DNA of 64,000 nucleotides from Myroides oncorhynchi (GCF_020905415.1 NZ_JAJJMP010000001.1:1747501-1811500); one strand, 5' to 3'. Positions 8,920 through 18,795 are shown, counted from the first letter of the stretch. The notes: generated by a model not told the origin, from the letters alone. Made by a program: numbers and translations.

Positions 8920-11310
8920 TTATTTTCTGTTTCTTTCTTCAGTATTACCACCTTGGTGATCTCTTACTTTAATCTTACTATTTCCGAATGAGTAGCTAAC
9001 ACCTATGTTTATATAGCGTTGGTCATAGTAGTTATAATATTCTTGACGTATATTATTTGTATTTGTAGTAGCTGTATGCGAACCAGTCTTTAATATGTCA
9101 TTAGCATATATTGATAGGTTTAGCTTTTTATCTAGCATAGCGTATTTCATTCCTAAGTTTAATGCATAAACTTGAGTTATTTCCCATATACCCATTTTTA
9201 CACTCGGTTGGTACCAGAAGTCTATTTGAGCGGTCCATGTTTTAGACGTATTTAAGTTTAATGTATTATTAGTTGAGAAGTAATATCCCCCTCCACTATT
9301 CATATCTAAGTTCACATCTTTGCTAAGTTTAGATTCTGCATAGAATACATAGATACCACTTTGAGATTGTAACCAAGGGAAAGTATTAAATGTGTAGCTT
9401 AAATTAGCACTATATCTAGTAGGATTTGCTACGTTATCTCGTAGGTAAAGCGTTTTATTATTAGCCACATCTATTACAGGATACTGAGTAAAGCTGTCTT
9501 TTGTATCTGAGTATGATACACTGAAGTCAAGTTTTCCTTTGTAATTATAGTTAAACTCTACTTTATCTGTAAAAGCTGGAGTGATAGAAGGGTTTCCTTG
9601 TGCTACACTGTACTCTGTGATATACCATTTAAAAGGATTTAATTCCCAAAATGCCGGTCTAGAGATACGTCTGTTATAGTTAATAGAGAATGTGTTGTCA
9701 TCATTCATTTTATATGCTATATATACTGTAGGGAATAGCTTGGTATAGTTTTTCTTATTCTCTGTATCATAAACTACAGAAGTACCTGTAGTCTGAGTGT
9801 TCTCTAATCTTAATCCTAACTGTACTGTCCATTTATCATTAAATTCTCTAGACGCATTTAAGTACAGTGCTTGTGTATTCTCTTTATATTCGAAGTTGTC
9901 TTTTTGTTTTAAGTCTTCTATGGCTACTCCTGATGAGTAGTCAACGAAGTTTGTTTTATTTTTTGTTACTACGAAACTCGCTTTTGCACCATATGATAAT
10001 TTAGCCCATTTTAGTGGTTGTTCAAAGTCTATTTTAGTACTGAAGTTTTCTATTTTTTGATCTCCTGTGGACTCAGCTATAAACAGCTTGTTAATAGAGT
10101 TATCAACAGCCTCTGTTTTTGTGTTGAAAAGTCTCTCTTTGTTGTTTACATATTTAAAATAATCTACATCTGCAGTGAATTTAGTTCCTAGAGTATCAAT
10201 CTTATGCATAAAATTTATGTTAGCTGAATGTGTGTTATCAACTCCGTCGTTTTTAGCTTGACTTCTGATATATTTTACAGGGTTATCAACAAGGTTATTA
10301 ACAGTTATAAGTCCTCCATCATCAAATTTAGGACTTCCGCTCCCTCCATTATACTGACCACCCATAGAAGTCTTTTCTGTCAGTTGATAGTCAACTTGGA
10401 AATTACCAGAGATATAGTCGTTATTGTTATAACGAGTATTCTCACCATTCCAAATCTCAGTAGGGTAGTATACTTTAGAATTTTCTACAACATTATAGCC
10501 TCCTTTACTACCAGTTACCCCAGCTTTAATAGATACTTTATCTTTGTTATAACTAAAACTATTACTTAATCTAAACAAATTCTTAGTACTTTGTTTATAC
10601 CCAGCACTGATTTGATTACTCCATGCATCAGGTAACGCTTCTTTCAGTACAATGTTAATAAGCCCACTGTCTCCCTCTGCCTCATATTTAGCAGGTGGAG
10701 TAGTGATTACCTCTATCTTTTTGATATTGTCAGAAGGGATGCTCTTTAAGTACTGTAGTAATTGTTCACCAGATAGTTGAACTAGTTTATCATTGATCAT
10801 TACACGCACACCACTTTTACCTACTATAGAGATTGTTTCATTGTCTACTTTAAGGCTAGGTGTTAGTTTTAATAAATCTACAGCATCGTTATTCGTAGCG
10901 TGTACAGAGTTCTCGATATTGAATACTGTACGGTCTACTTTTCGTTCAAATACTTTTTTTGTCGATTCTACTACTATTTCATCTAGTTTAGTATCTTGTT
11001 CTATAGATAATACCCCTAGATCTAGATCTTTGTTAACTTCTATATTTTTATCATACGCTTTAACACCATAGCTATGGATTTGGAAAGAGTATGTATTATT
11101 AGCTATATCGTGTATCTCGAATGAACCGTTTTCATTGGTAAGAGCAGACTGTACTAAGTTTCCATTAGTATCTATTAGATAAACCTCTGCTAAGTCTACA
11201 GGAGTTTTATCTGCTGCTTGTACTATACCTTTTATATTATTTTGAGCACTTACGCTTAAAGCTGTTAAGAATAATGCAGTTGTTATAAATAGTGCTTTCA
11301 TTGTTATCAT
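8920..11310 (-). CDS. Outer-membrane beta-barrel receptor (OMP_b-brl_3/TonB-type), first of a tandem pair
   Basis: A 796-residue paralog of the next gene downstream with the same architecture: signal peptide to about residue 23 (SVSAQ), regulatory-like domain beginning NIKGIVQAADK, a plug-like block with LDEIVVES and VITTPPAKYEAEGDSGLINIV, then a barrel. The frame opens at ATG 11310 (MITMKAL), but ATG 11301 gives a more conventional signal peptide (MKALFITTALF) and may be the true start. The leader carries a CTGTTC/GAACAG dyad, and an XRE regulator is encoded divergently 385 bp away. The receptor class is secure; the ligand is unknown. Confidence 0.85.
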   Translation of the reverse strand: MITMKALFITTALFLTALSVSAQNNIKGIVQAADKTPVDLAEVYLIDTNGNLVQSALTNENGSFEIHDIANNTYSFQIHSYGVKAYDKNIEVNKDLDLGVLSIEQDTKLDEIVVESTKKVFERKVDRTVFNIENSVHATNNDAVDLLKLTPSLKVDNETISIVGKSGVRVMINDKLVQLSGEQLLQYLKSIPSDNIKKIEVITTPPAKYEAEGDSGLINIVLKEALPDAWSNQISAGYKQSTKNLFRLSNSFSYNKDKVSIKAGVTGSKGGYNVVENSKVYYPTEIWNGENTRYNNNDYISGNFQVDYQLTEKTSMGGQYNGGSGSPKFDDGGLITVNNLVDNPVKYIRSQAKNDGVDNTHSANINFMHKIDTLGTKFTADVDYFKYVNNKERLFNTKTEAVDNSINKLFIAESTGDQKIENFSTKIDFEQPLKWAKLSYGAKASFVVTKNKTNFVDYSSGVAIEDLKQKDNFEYKENTQALYLNASREFNDKWTVQLGLRLENTQTTGTSVVYDTENKKNYTKLFPTVYIAYKMNDDNTFSINYNRRISRPAFWELNPFKWYITEYSVAQGNPSITPAFTDKVEFNYNYKGKLDFSVSYSDTKDSFTQYPVIDVANNKTLYLRDNVANPTRYSANLSYTFNTFPWLQSQSGIYVFYAESKLSKDVNLDMNSGGGYYFSTNNTLNLNTSKTWTAQIDFWYQPSVKMGIWEITQVYALNLGMKYAMLDKKLNLSIYANDILKTGSHTATTNTNNIRQEYYNYYDQRYINIGVSYSFGNSKIKVRDHQGGNTEERNRK

Positions 11311-11412
11311 TACTTTGTTAGTTGTAAGTGATAATTCTATTTGCGTGCCAATTAAAATTAAAAGATGTAAATCATTGTTTTACAGATGTTTATGTATATG
11401 TAAAAAAAAGAT

Positions 11413-11430
11413 CTGTTCGATATTGAACAG
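11413..11430. promoter_or_regulatory. Candidate operator: CTGTTC-N6-GAACAG
   Basis: A perfect 6-bp inverted repeat with a 6-base AT-rich centre. A related half copy (GAACAATATTGAA, 11447-11459) follows 16 bp later. It lies about 100 bp upstream of the receptor pair and 265 bp from the divergent XRE gene. It could be a regulator site for either; which one is not known. Confidence 0.4.
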
Positions 11431-11479
11431 TGTTTTTTATAAAAATGAACAATATTGAAAAATAGGGAGGTATAGAAAT

Positions 11480-11509
11480 AAAAAAAAACTGCTTGGGGAA
11501 AGCAGTTTT
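11480..11509 (-). terminator. Terminator-like hairpin on the minus strand, without an obvious upstream gene
   Basis: AAAACTGCTT/AAGCAGTTTT, 10-bp stem and 5-base loop. Read on the minus strand it ends in nine T. The nearest minus-strand gene upstream (fabH) begins to read away only after its own terminator at 12.1 kb, so this hairpin may end an unlisted short transcript or act as an attenuator ahead of the receptor genes. The rest of 11311-11695 shows no gene. Confidence 0.5.
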
Positions 11510-11651
11510 CTAAGACTAGTTTATATGACTAATTATATTCAAATCGAAGTTATAATCATTTTGAGCTAGACTTGGCTTGTTGTTTATGAAAATTTGTAGA
11601 ACAAAATTAAGTAATATTTTGATATGTTTTACTTTATACGTAGAAAAGTGG

Positions 11652-11659
11652 TACTTTTG
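11652..11659 (+). promoter_or_regulatory. Flavobacterial -7 promoter box for the XRE gene
   Basis: TACTTTTG fits the TAnnTTTG consensus exactly and lies 36 bp before the ATG at 11696. No well-spaced -33 TTG is seen. Confidence 0.5.
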
Positions 11660-11695
11660 TTTAAGAATTAAATTGAAATTTAGTAGTTTAGAAGA

Positions 11696-12004
11696 ATGTC
11701 GGATTTAAAGTACACGGCTATGGATGCAGATAAGATAAAAAGTATTAGAAAAAACTCAGGATATTCACAAGAATATGTAGCTGAGAGATTAGGGATATCA
11801 CAAAAGGCATATTCTGATATAGAAAGTGGAAAGACACGTTTAAAGAATGAAGTATTACATGAGATAGCTAAGATATTAGAGATATCACCTGCTCTGATAT
11901 GCCCTATATCATGTGAATGTATCTCTGATATAGAGAGTAAACACAGAGAGCTTTTAGCTTTTTTAGATGCTAAGGGAATTGACTATCCTGCAAAGTTTCT
12001 TTAA
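11696..12004 (+). CDS. Small XRE-family helix-turn-helix regulator
   Basis: A 102-residue DNA-binding protein. The HTH_3 domain at about 12-66 is recognisable from IRKNSGYSQEYVAERLGISQ, AYSDIESGKTRLK and LHEIAKILEIS. The C-terminal 35 residues (including CPISCECISDIE with two Cys close together) are short and probably serve for dimerisation. It is divergent from the tandem receptor genes and could control them or itself. It has its own promoter box and a strong terminator at 12.1 kb. Target genes are not evident from the sequence. Confidence 0.85.
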   Translation: MSDLKYTAMDADKIKSIRKNSGYSQEYVAERLGISQKAYSDIESGKTRLKNEVLHEIAKILEISPALICPISCECISDIESKHRELLAFLDAKGIDYPAKFL

Positions 12005-12076
12005 CTTAATATTTATTAACTAGAAGTATAAGTATTGAGATTATAGGGAGTTAATTAATATTTCAAGAAATTATAA

Positions 12077-12120
12077 AAAAAAGTCCTCAAAGTAGAGTAA
12101 TTACTTTGAGGACTTTTTTA
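12077..12120. terminator. Bidirectional terminator between the XRE gene and fabH
   Basis: A 14-bp perfect stem (AAGTCCTCAAAGTA with TACTTTGAGGACTT), flanked by an A run on the left and a T run on the right, so it serves both convergent genes. Confidence 0.85.
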
Positions 12121-12132
12121 ATTAGATGTACT

Positions 12133-13134
12133 TTAGATTGACCAACGCAGTAAGCTTGCTCCCCATGAGAAACCTGCTCCAAAAGCTGTTAACAATACTA
12201 AGTCTCCTTTCTTTATTTTACTTGTGTTTTCCCAGATACACAATGGAATTGTTGCCGCTATAGTATTACCATAGTTAGCAATATTTACTAGCGTTTTATC
12301 CTCTTGTATGTTGATCTGTTTACCTACAGCATCTATAATTCGTTTATTTGCTTGATGAGGAACTAACCAATTTACATCTTCTATAGTAAGCTGGTTTCGG
12401 TTTAGAACATCTAAGCAAGCTTCACTCATCGACTGTATGGCTTGTTTAAAAACGACTTTACCATCTTGCTTGATGTATTTTTTATCGTCATCTTCTTCTA
12501 GTTCAGAATAGGGGTGTAATGAACCTCCAGCTTCTATATTTAAAAAGGCTCTTCCCTGTCCATTACTCTGCATTAAAGCATCTATTACTCCAGTTTCTTT
12601 AGAAGGCTCTAACCATACGGCACCAGCTCCATCTCCAAATAAAATATTCGTAGAACGGTCTTGTATATTCACGTAAGCACTAATCTTATCAGCACCGATT
12701 ACTACCACATTTTTATAACGTTGACTCTCTACTAAAGATGCTCCTAAGTCTAGAGCATATAAGAATCCTGAACATGCAGCATTTATATCGAATCCCCATA
12801 CATGATCAATGCCTAATTTTTCACAGATGATATTTGCTGTCGCTGGCATGGGCATATCTGGGGTAGAAGTAGCCACGATAATTGCATCTATATCTGTAAG
12901 TTTTTTATTGTAATTGACAAGTAGGTTTTCTATCGCGTGTACTGCCATGTCGGAGGTAGCAAGTCCTTTTTCTAATATTCTACGTTCTTTGATCCCAGTG
13001 CGTTTAGTTATCCATTCGTCATTTGTATCTGTTACTTTCTCAAGATCTTTATTTGTTCTTCTTTGCTTAGGGACATAACCTCCAATAGCGGTGATATTAG
13101 CGTATGTGTTTTTTTGAGTTGTCGCTTTATTCAT
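12133..13134 (-). CDS. fabH: Beta-ketoacyl-ACP synthase III
   Basis: Catalyses the first condensation of type II fatty-acid synthesis (acyl-CoA plus malonyl-ACP) in the cytosol. The frame extends to a TTG at 13176, but the ATG at 13134 gives the usual length of 333 residues. The catalytic triad is visible: Cys121 (NAACSGFLYAL), His260 (VPHQANKR) and Asn290 (NYGNT). The glycine-rich C-terminal GAGFSWGASLLRW is typical. It is not next to plsX or rpmF as in many genomes, so it may be one of several FabH paralogs in this organism. The gene is monocistronic and ends at a shared terminator. Confidence 0.92.
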   Translation of the reverse strand: MNKATTQKNTYANITAIGGYVPKQRRTNKDLEKVTDTNDEWITKRTGIKERRILEKGLATSDMAVHAIENLLVNYNKKLTDIDAIIVATSTPDMPMPATANIICEKLGIDHVWGFDINAACSGFLYALDLGASLVESQRYKNVVVIGADKISAYVNIQDRSTNILFGDGAGAVWLEPSKETGVIDALMQSNGQGRAFLNIEAGGSLHPYSELEEDDDKKYIKQDGKVVFKQAIQSMSEACLDVLNRNQLTIEDVNWLVPHQANKRIIDAVGKQINIQEDKTLVNIANYGNTIAATIPLCIWENTSKIKKGDLVLLTAFGAGFSWGASLLRWSI

Positions 13135-13449
13135 ATTGTTGTGCGTCTTTATTTCAAGTGAGTTGTTTTGCCTCAACTCTTATTGTTGTTAGTGTTTACA
13201 GTCCAAATATCCGAATATTATGACACTTTTGAATAGATAATTAAACGTTTAAAATTGTTTAAAAGACGCTTTTATACCAAAACCTTCTAAATAAATTAGC
13301 CCATAACAAGTCATATACATATAGACGAGAAGTAATTATACAAAATAGGTTTGAATTTGATTAAAGCATGGTATTGTTGAGGAACTAATGAAAGAACTAT
13401 GATACAGAATTGCTTTGTAGTATTAGGTTAACACTGACTCTTGTCTAAC
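13135..13449. other. Spacer upstream of fabH
   Basis: About 315 bases with no credible gene. It holds a 12-bp palindrome TTAAACGTTTAA (13241-13252) and, on the minus strand, a GATATTTG box (13204-13211) that differs from the TAnnTTTG promoter consensus at the first base. Nothing else is seen. Confidence 0.35.
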
Positions 13450-14343
13450 CTAGTTGTTCTTAAAATCTGTAGGAGAAATTCCAGTATAGGTTTTAAAAAA
13501 CTTACTGAATACAGATAAATCAGCAAAATTTAATTCACTAACAATATCCGTGATAGAAGACTTGGGATTCTTAAGTAAGATCTTAGCTTCTAGAATAATA
13601 GTGTCAGAGATGATTTGTTTAGGTGTTTTTTGGAATACTTCAGAGATGATTTTCGTTAAGTGCTTTCTGCTGATAAACATAGCATCTGCGTAGTACTGTA
13701 CACTTCGTTCTCTTTTAAAATGAGTAGATACTAAATAAATGAACTTTTTGGCTAACTCTTCTTTGCGCAGTAGCTTAATGTCATTTTTTTCTAAAACAGC
13801 TTTACTATAGTAATTGCCTAATTCATACATCAAGATAGAAAAGTGATGTATGATGAGGTTTTTTCCATAAATGTTGTCACTGTTATAACTCAGTTGTGTT
13901 AATCTCTTAAGTGTATTTCTAATCACTCTAAAAACATCCTTTGTTAAGGTAATAACCTTTGGGTATTCAGAAGATAAGAAAGAGATTAAACTATGAGATT
14001 TGACATGAAAACCAGCTTCTGAGAATAAATCTGGATCTATAAAAACAGCCTTAACAGAAAAATCTTCTGTCAATCTTTTGATTTCAAAGAATTGATTGGG
14101 AAGCACTACTAATAAGTCGTCCTTTTTAATTATAGTAGGTTCTAGGTTAATCGTTATTTCACATCTACCTCCTGTTACTAATATCAATCCAAAGGTTGTA
14201 AATTGGTAAGGTTTGTCCACTACAAAGTACTGTTTGTGTTTCGGACCAATATCCAAAATAGCCAATCTTTTGTCTGTAAGGACATTCTTATAGCGATTTG
14301 TAATATCGCTTAGGGAGTAAACTTGTATATAAGGAGTATTCAC
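13450..14343 (-). CDS. AraC-family transcriptional regulator
   Basis: A 297-residue protein. The N-terminal 170 residues look like a cupin-type sensor (FVVDKPYQFTTFGLILVTGG, EITINLEP). The C-terminal 100 residues form the double helix-turn-helix of AraC proteins: YADAMFISRKHLTKIISEVF near 213-232, then ITDIVSELNFADLSVFSKFFKTYTGISPTDFK at the end. The start is GTG at 14343, because no ATG lies upstream before a stop. It is read in the same direction as the RND efflux operon, but a terminator separates them. The target could be the efflux operon, fabH or something distant; the sequence does not decide. Confidence 0.88.
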   Translation of the reverse strand: MNTPYIQVYSLSDITNRYKNVLTDKRLAILDIGPKHKQYFVVDKPYQFTTFGLILVTGGRCEITINLEPTIIKKDDLLVVLPNQFFEIKRLTEDFSVKAVFIDPDLFSEAGFHVKSHSLISFLSSEYPKVITLTKDVFRVIRNTLKRLTQLSYNSDNIYGKNLIIHHFSILMYELGNYYSKAVLEKNDIKLLRKEELAKKFIYLVSTHFKRERSVQYYADAMFISRKHLTKIISEVFQKTPKQIISDTIILEAKILLKNPKSSITDIVSELNFADLSVFSKFFKTYTGISPTDFKNN

Positions 14344-14458
14344 TAGAGATTTTTGGTTTAAAATATTTTCTAAAAGTAATGATTTGGGATTAGATGAGAG
14401 TTAATATAGATTAATAAAGTCAAGAGTTAATAATAAGCATTTCCGTAATTTCGAGATA

Positions 14459-14487
14459 CAAAAAAGGGTGAGACATCTATCTCACCC
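14459..14487 (-). terminator. Intrinsic terminator of the RND efflux operon
   Basis: GGGTGAGA/TCTCACCC stem with a 6-base loop and a T run on the minus strand, about 35 bp after the pump gene stop. Confidence 0.85.
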
Positions 14488-14520
14488 CATTGCATTTGGT
14501 TGTTGTTCTATTATGTAATT

Positions 14521-17500
14521 CTATTTGTTGTTTATGTTTTTAGAAGTGAACTCATCTATGAACCCTTCATTATAATCGTAATCGGCATTCATCAAGTGTT
14601 CATAATTTAGCTTTTCTTTCTTTCCAAAGCGATTACCTATTTTATCAAATATTGAGTATATAATAGGAACAATCACTAAGGTTAATAATAAGGAAGATAA
14701 TAGCCCTCCGATGATGACTACTGCTAACCCGTTATTCATCTCAGCACCAGCACCACTTGCTAGAGCAATAGGTACCATTCCTATAACCATTGCGATAGTT
14801 GTCATTAAGATAGGGCGAAGACGTGCATGGTTAGCCGCGATTAACGCATCGTGTACACTATCTCCTGCCTGTACTCTGTGATTAGCGAAATCTACTAGTA
14901 GAATGGCATTCTTGCACACCAGACCGATTAGCATAATGATCCCTAATATTGTGAATATATTCAGTGATATATTAGCGATAGCCAGTGCTAATAAGGCTCC
15001 AATGAATGATAAGGGCACGGAGAAGATAACGATAAAAGGCTTAGAGAAGCTGTCATACAAGGCTACCATGACTAGATATACTAATATAATAGCTGCTAAT
15101 AAGGCTACTCCTAATGTCCCGAATCCTTCTTCTTGATCTTCCATTGTACCAGTCCATAGATATTTTACACCTGGTTTCATTTTTAAAGTTTCGAACTGAG
15201 GTACCCACTCTTCTGCTATTGCTCCTGGAGCACGACCTATCGTTTGAGATTTTATGGTTACAGAAGGGCTTTTATCTCTACGTTCTAAGATAGAAGGTCC
15301 TGAACTGTATTTAATATCGGCGAATTGGGCTAGTTTAATGTCTTGCCCTACGTTATTCTTGAAGCTAATTTCTTTTACGTCATCTATAGTTGTTCTCGCA
15401 TATTCTTGGAATCTGATGTTGATGTCATATTCATACTCACCTGCTCTAAATTTACCATCTTTATTTCCATTAAACGCAGTCTGCATCGTCATACCCACAG
15501 TGTACATATCTAGGCCTAATGCAGCCATCTTATCACGGTTCACTTGTACATTAATCTCAGGACTACCTGTCTCAGTCGTTAACTTAGTCTCCATAGTCCC
15601 TGGTATCTTATCTAATAACTCTTTCGCATGGATGGCAAAGTCCATCGCATCGTCTAAGGTAGCACCTGTCACTGTTAATGCTAGTGGTGCTTCTTCAGCT
15701 CCGATTAACCCTACTGGAACAGTCTTTATTTTAGCATCTGCAATAAGCGGTGTCAACTCGTTCTTTAACTTTGCAGCATAGACGAATGAGTTCTCCTTAC
15801 GTTGCTTCTTATCTGTTAAGATAACGTGTATCTCAGATTTGTATTTAGTAGCCTGTGCTCCTCCATACCCCTCAGAAGACTGCCCTACTGTGGTGATCAT
15901 ATCTACTACCTCTGGTTTAGTACCTAAGAAGTCTTCTACCTTTTGAGTTACTTTATTTGTCTGCTGAAGTGAAGCGTCTTTATCTAATTCTAATTGTACT
16001 AAGAATTCTCCCTTATCTGTCTTAGGGAAGAACTCTGCTCCGATATATCCCATCGGCAACAACGCTATCGAACCAAAGAATGATAAGGCTACGATGATGA
16101 TCACGATAATAGTGTTCTTAGTAGAGTTTAACGACCATACTAAGAGATTAGATATCGTATGTGTGAACGCATTTAATCCCTTCTCAAAACCGTGTATAAT
16201 CTTACCAAAGAATGTAGATGGCTTAATTACCTCGATACGTCCATATCTAGAGAATAACCAAGGTACTATGGTAAATGATACTAATAGTGATAATAAAGTA
16301 GCTATAATTACTGTAACACAGAACTGTTTAATGATATTCGGCACTAGACCTGATGACATCGCGATAGGTAAGAATACTACTACGATAACTAATGTAATCG
16401 CAGTAACTGTAAATCCGATTTCTTTCGCTCCATCATAAGAAGCACGTACTTTATTTTTACCCATCTCCATATGGCGGTGAATGTTCTCGATAACCACGAT
16501 GGCGTCATCAACTAAGATTCCCACTACCAGTGATAGCGCTAGAAGACTCAATAAATTCAAGGTATACCCTAATAAATATATCCCAATGAATGTGGCAATC
16601 AATGATAAGGGAATCGCTACCATTACGATAATCGCATTTCTAAAACTGTGTAAGAAGAATAACATTACGAATGCCACTAATACAATCGCTAAGAACAAGT
16701 CAAACATCACTGCATTAGCCGCCTCTAAGGTAAACTCAGACGAATCGTTTGCTACTTTAATGTTTATGTTTTGATCTTTATAGTTGTTCTCTACCTCTTT
16801 GATTGTTTCGTGAGTCAGCTCACTTACTGTTACTGCATTGGCATCAGACTGTTTGATAACTTGCATTAAGATAGTCGATTTCTGATTAAGACGTGCGATT
16901 TTCTCAATTTCTTTAATGCCATCTTGTACATCTGCTACATCGCCTAAGCGTATATCTATACCTCCTTGAGATGCTATTACTAAGTCACGCATCTCTTGTA
17001 CGTTCTTATATTTTCCCTCTAGACGGATAATCGTTTGTTTGTCTTTAGACTTGACATTACCTGTAGGGAAGTCTAAGTTAGAGCCTAAGATGATCTGCTG
17101 TACCATCGGTACACTTAATCCGTATGCTTCTAATTTCTTAGGATCAAGAAGGACTTGTATCTGTCTTTCTTCACCCCCAATAAGCTCTACCTTAGCTACC
17201 CCGTTTACACGAGAGAATATAGGTTGTATCTTCTTATCTAATAAATCATATAGTTCTTTTTCTGTTAAGTCACTTGTGATACTCAGTGTCAAGATAGGCA
17301 AGTCACTCAGTGAATACTTTTGTAGTGAAGGAGGATCTACATCTTTAGGTAAATCCTTAAGGATAGCATTAATCTTACGCTGTGCATCATTTAAGGATAA
17401 ATCAACATTAGCAGTAGAGTTTAAATAAATCATTACGGTAGATAAACTCTCGAATGACATCGCTTCTACCTTCTTCACATTCTCCAGTGAGGCTACAGCA

Positions 17501-17706
17501 TCTTCTATTTTCTTTGTCACAGTGTTCTCTATCTCAGAAGGTGAAGCTCCTGGATATACTGTGGCAACTGTAATTACGTTTACTTCAAACTTAGGAACTA
17601 ATTCGTAACTCAGATTTTTATAACTAAATAAACCACCTAGTAGTAATGCGATAAACAATACTATAATGATACTAGGACGTTTTATTGATATTTCGGCTAT
17701 TTTCAT
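14521..17706 (-). CDS. RND multidrug efflux pump, inner-membrane permease (HAE-1/AcrB type)
   Basis: Proton-driven inner-membrane transporter of a tripartite efflux system. At 1061 residues it is the usual length. The start MKIAEISIKRPSIIIVLFIAL gives the first membrane helix. Two periplasmic porter and docking loops (about 35-330 and 560-870) separate two groups of membrane helices. The proton-relay aspartates lie in VGILVDDAIVVIENIHRH near 400, and the partner lysine in GLVCKNAILLVDFAN near 945. Gene order and 27-bp spacing after the adaptor gene show an operon. The presence of the DD pair and long loops favours drug-type rather than metal-type substrates, but the actual substrates are unknown. 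Confidence 0.93.
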   Translation of the reverse strand: MKIAEISIKRPSIIIVLFIALLLGGLFSYKNLSYELVPKFEVNVITVATVYPGASPSEIENTVTKKIEDAVASLENVKKVEAMSFESLSTVMIYLNSTANVDLSLNDAQRKINAILKDLPKDVDPPSLQKYSLSDLPILTLSITSDLTEKELYDLLDKKIQPIFSRVNGVAKVELIGGEERQIQVLLDPKKLEAYGLSVPMVQQIILGSNLDFPTGNVKSKDKQTIIRLEGKYKNVQEMRDLVIASQGGIDIRLGDVADVQDGIKEIEKIARLNQKSTILMQVIKQSDANAVTVSELTHETIKEVENNYKDQNINIKVANDSSEFTLEAANAVMFDLFLAIVLVAFVMLFFLHSFRNAIIVMVAIPLSLIATFIGIYLLGYTLNLLSLLALSLVVGILVDDAIVVIENIHRHMEMGKNKVRASYDGAKEIGFTVTAITLVIVVVFLPIAMSSGLVPNIIKQFCVTVIIATLLSLLVSFTIVPWLFSRYGRIEVIKPSTFFGKIIHGFEKGLNAFTHTISNLLVWSLNSTKNTIIVIIIVALSFFGSIALLPMGYIGAEFFPKTDKGEFLVQLELDKDASLQQTNKVTQKVEDFLGTKPEVVDMITTVGQSSEGYGGAQATKYKSEIHVILTDKKQRKENSFVYAAKLKNELTPLIADAKIKTVPVGLIGAEEAPLALTVTGATLDDAMDFAIHAKELLDKIPGTMETKLTTETGSPEINVQVNRDKMAALGLDMYTVGMTMQTAFNGNKDGKFRAGEYEYDINIRFQEYARTTIDDVKEISFKNNVGQDIKLAQFADIKYSSGPSILERRDKSPSVTIKSQTIGRAPGAIAEEWVPQFETLKMKPGVKYLWTGTMEDQEEGFGTLGVALLAAIILVYLVMVALYDSFSKPFIVIFSVPLSFIGALLALAIANISLNIFTILGIIMLIGLVCKNAILLVDFANHRVQAGDSVHDALIAANHARLRPILMTTIAMVIGMVPIALASGAGAEMNNGLAVVIIGGLLSSLLLTLVIVPIIYSIFDKIGNRFGKKEKLNYEHLMNADYDYNEGFIDEFTSKNINNK

Positions 17707-17733
17707 AAGTCGATCCTTTGGTTTTAGAGGATG

Positions 17734-18795
17734 TTATTTAATGATAGATACTGGTGTGTTCTCTGTCAAGTTGATTTGTCCTGAAGTGATTACCGTCTCA
17801 CCGTCTTGTAATCCTTCAAGTACTTCTACGAAGTCTCCGAAGTTTCGACCTGCAACTACTTTCTTAGAGACAGCTTTACCTTGTACGATGGTATAGACTA
17901 GATTAGAACTTACACTTCCTACGAACGCATTACGTGGTACTAATAGGATAGGAGTATCAGCATCTTTCTCTCCGTCGAAAATAGCAGAACCATACATACC
18001 CGCTCTTAATTTGTTCTCTTGGTTATTAGCGATTAATAAGTCCACAGGATAGTTAAGCGCAGCATCAGCTTTAGGAGCTATGAAGGTTACCTTTCCTTGG
18101 AATGTATCGTTAGGTAGTACACTTGCCTTAACCGTGATGATATCCCCTTCTTTAAGATTAGCTACGTGGCTTTCATCTACATTCACTCTTAGCTTAAGTT
18201 GTGCTACGTTTACCAAATCAAATAGAGGAGCACCTGGTGCTACGAATGACCCTAGTTCTACGTGTTTCTTATTGATAATACCATTGATAGGTGCTTTTAC
18301 ATTCGCATCAGCAGCTGTGATGCGCGCAGACTTTAGATTAGCCTCCGCATTTTTAAGCATTAGGCGTACTTGGTCAAGTTGTTGTTGAGTTACTCCACCA
18401 GTTTTAAATGCACTTTCAAAACGGGTAGCGTCAGCTTTAGCCGTAGCCAGAGTAGCCTCCGCATTTTGGATTTGAACATTGATTTGATCGCTATTTACTA
18501 TTGCGATGACCTGACCTTTATGTACACGTGTACCTTCATCTACTAATAGTTTGTTGATACGACCTGGAGTCTCTGCAGAGATGGTTACCTCTTGTTCTGG
18601 TATGAAATTACCATTAGCTTTGTAAGTAGCGTCATACACTTGTAATTTCGCTTGCTCAGCTCTTACAGTTACTTCTGCACTGCGTTCTGCTACGATAGCT
18701 GTTTCTTGATCGTTCTTCGCTTTATTACTTGATAATATATAGATAAGACCTCCTACTAAAACAACTAGTACTAGGGCTGTAATTACTTTTTTCAT
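17734..18795 (-). CDS. RND efflux periplasmic adaptor (membrane fusion protein)
   Basis: The periplasmic adaptor that links the inner-membrane pump to the TolC-type channel. The 353-residue product begins with an N-terminal membrane anchor (about 4-24) and has no lipobox cysteine. Next come a biotinyl-lipoyl-like half (PGRINKLLVDEGTRVHKGQVIAIV), a helical hairpin rich in Ala and Gln (QIQNAEATLATAKADATRFESAF), the second lipoyl half (APINGIINKKHVELGSFVAPG) and beta-barrel domains. It sits between the tolC-type gene (17 bp upstream) and the pump gene (27 bp downstream). AcrA/MexA-family assignment is secure. Confidence 0.92.
   Translation of the reverse strand: MKKVITALVLVVLVGGLIYILSSNKAKNDQETAIVAERSAEVTVRAEQAKLQVYDATYKANGNFIPEQEVTISAETPGRINKLLVDEGTRVHKGQVIAIVNSDQINVQIQNAEATLATAKADATRFESAFKTGGVTQQQLDQVRLMLKNAEANLKSARITAADANVKAPINGIINKKHVELGSFVAPGAPLFDLVNVAQLKLRVNVDESHVANLKEGDIITVKASVLPNDTFQGKVTFIAPKADAALNYPVDLLIANNQENKLRAGMYGSAIFDGEKDADTPILLVPRNAFVGSVSSNLVYTIVQGKAVSKKVVAGRNFGDFVEVLEGLQDGETVITSGQINLTENTPVSIIK

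Noticed and set aside
13135..13176. Longer fabH start at the TTG at 13176
   Set aside because: It would add 14 residues not found in the family; the ATG at 13134 gives the standard length. Similar longer frames were rejected for the genes at 3890, 23141, 35463, 43074, 44852, 45973 and 50672.
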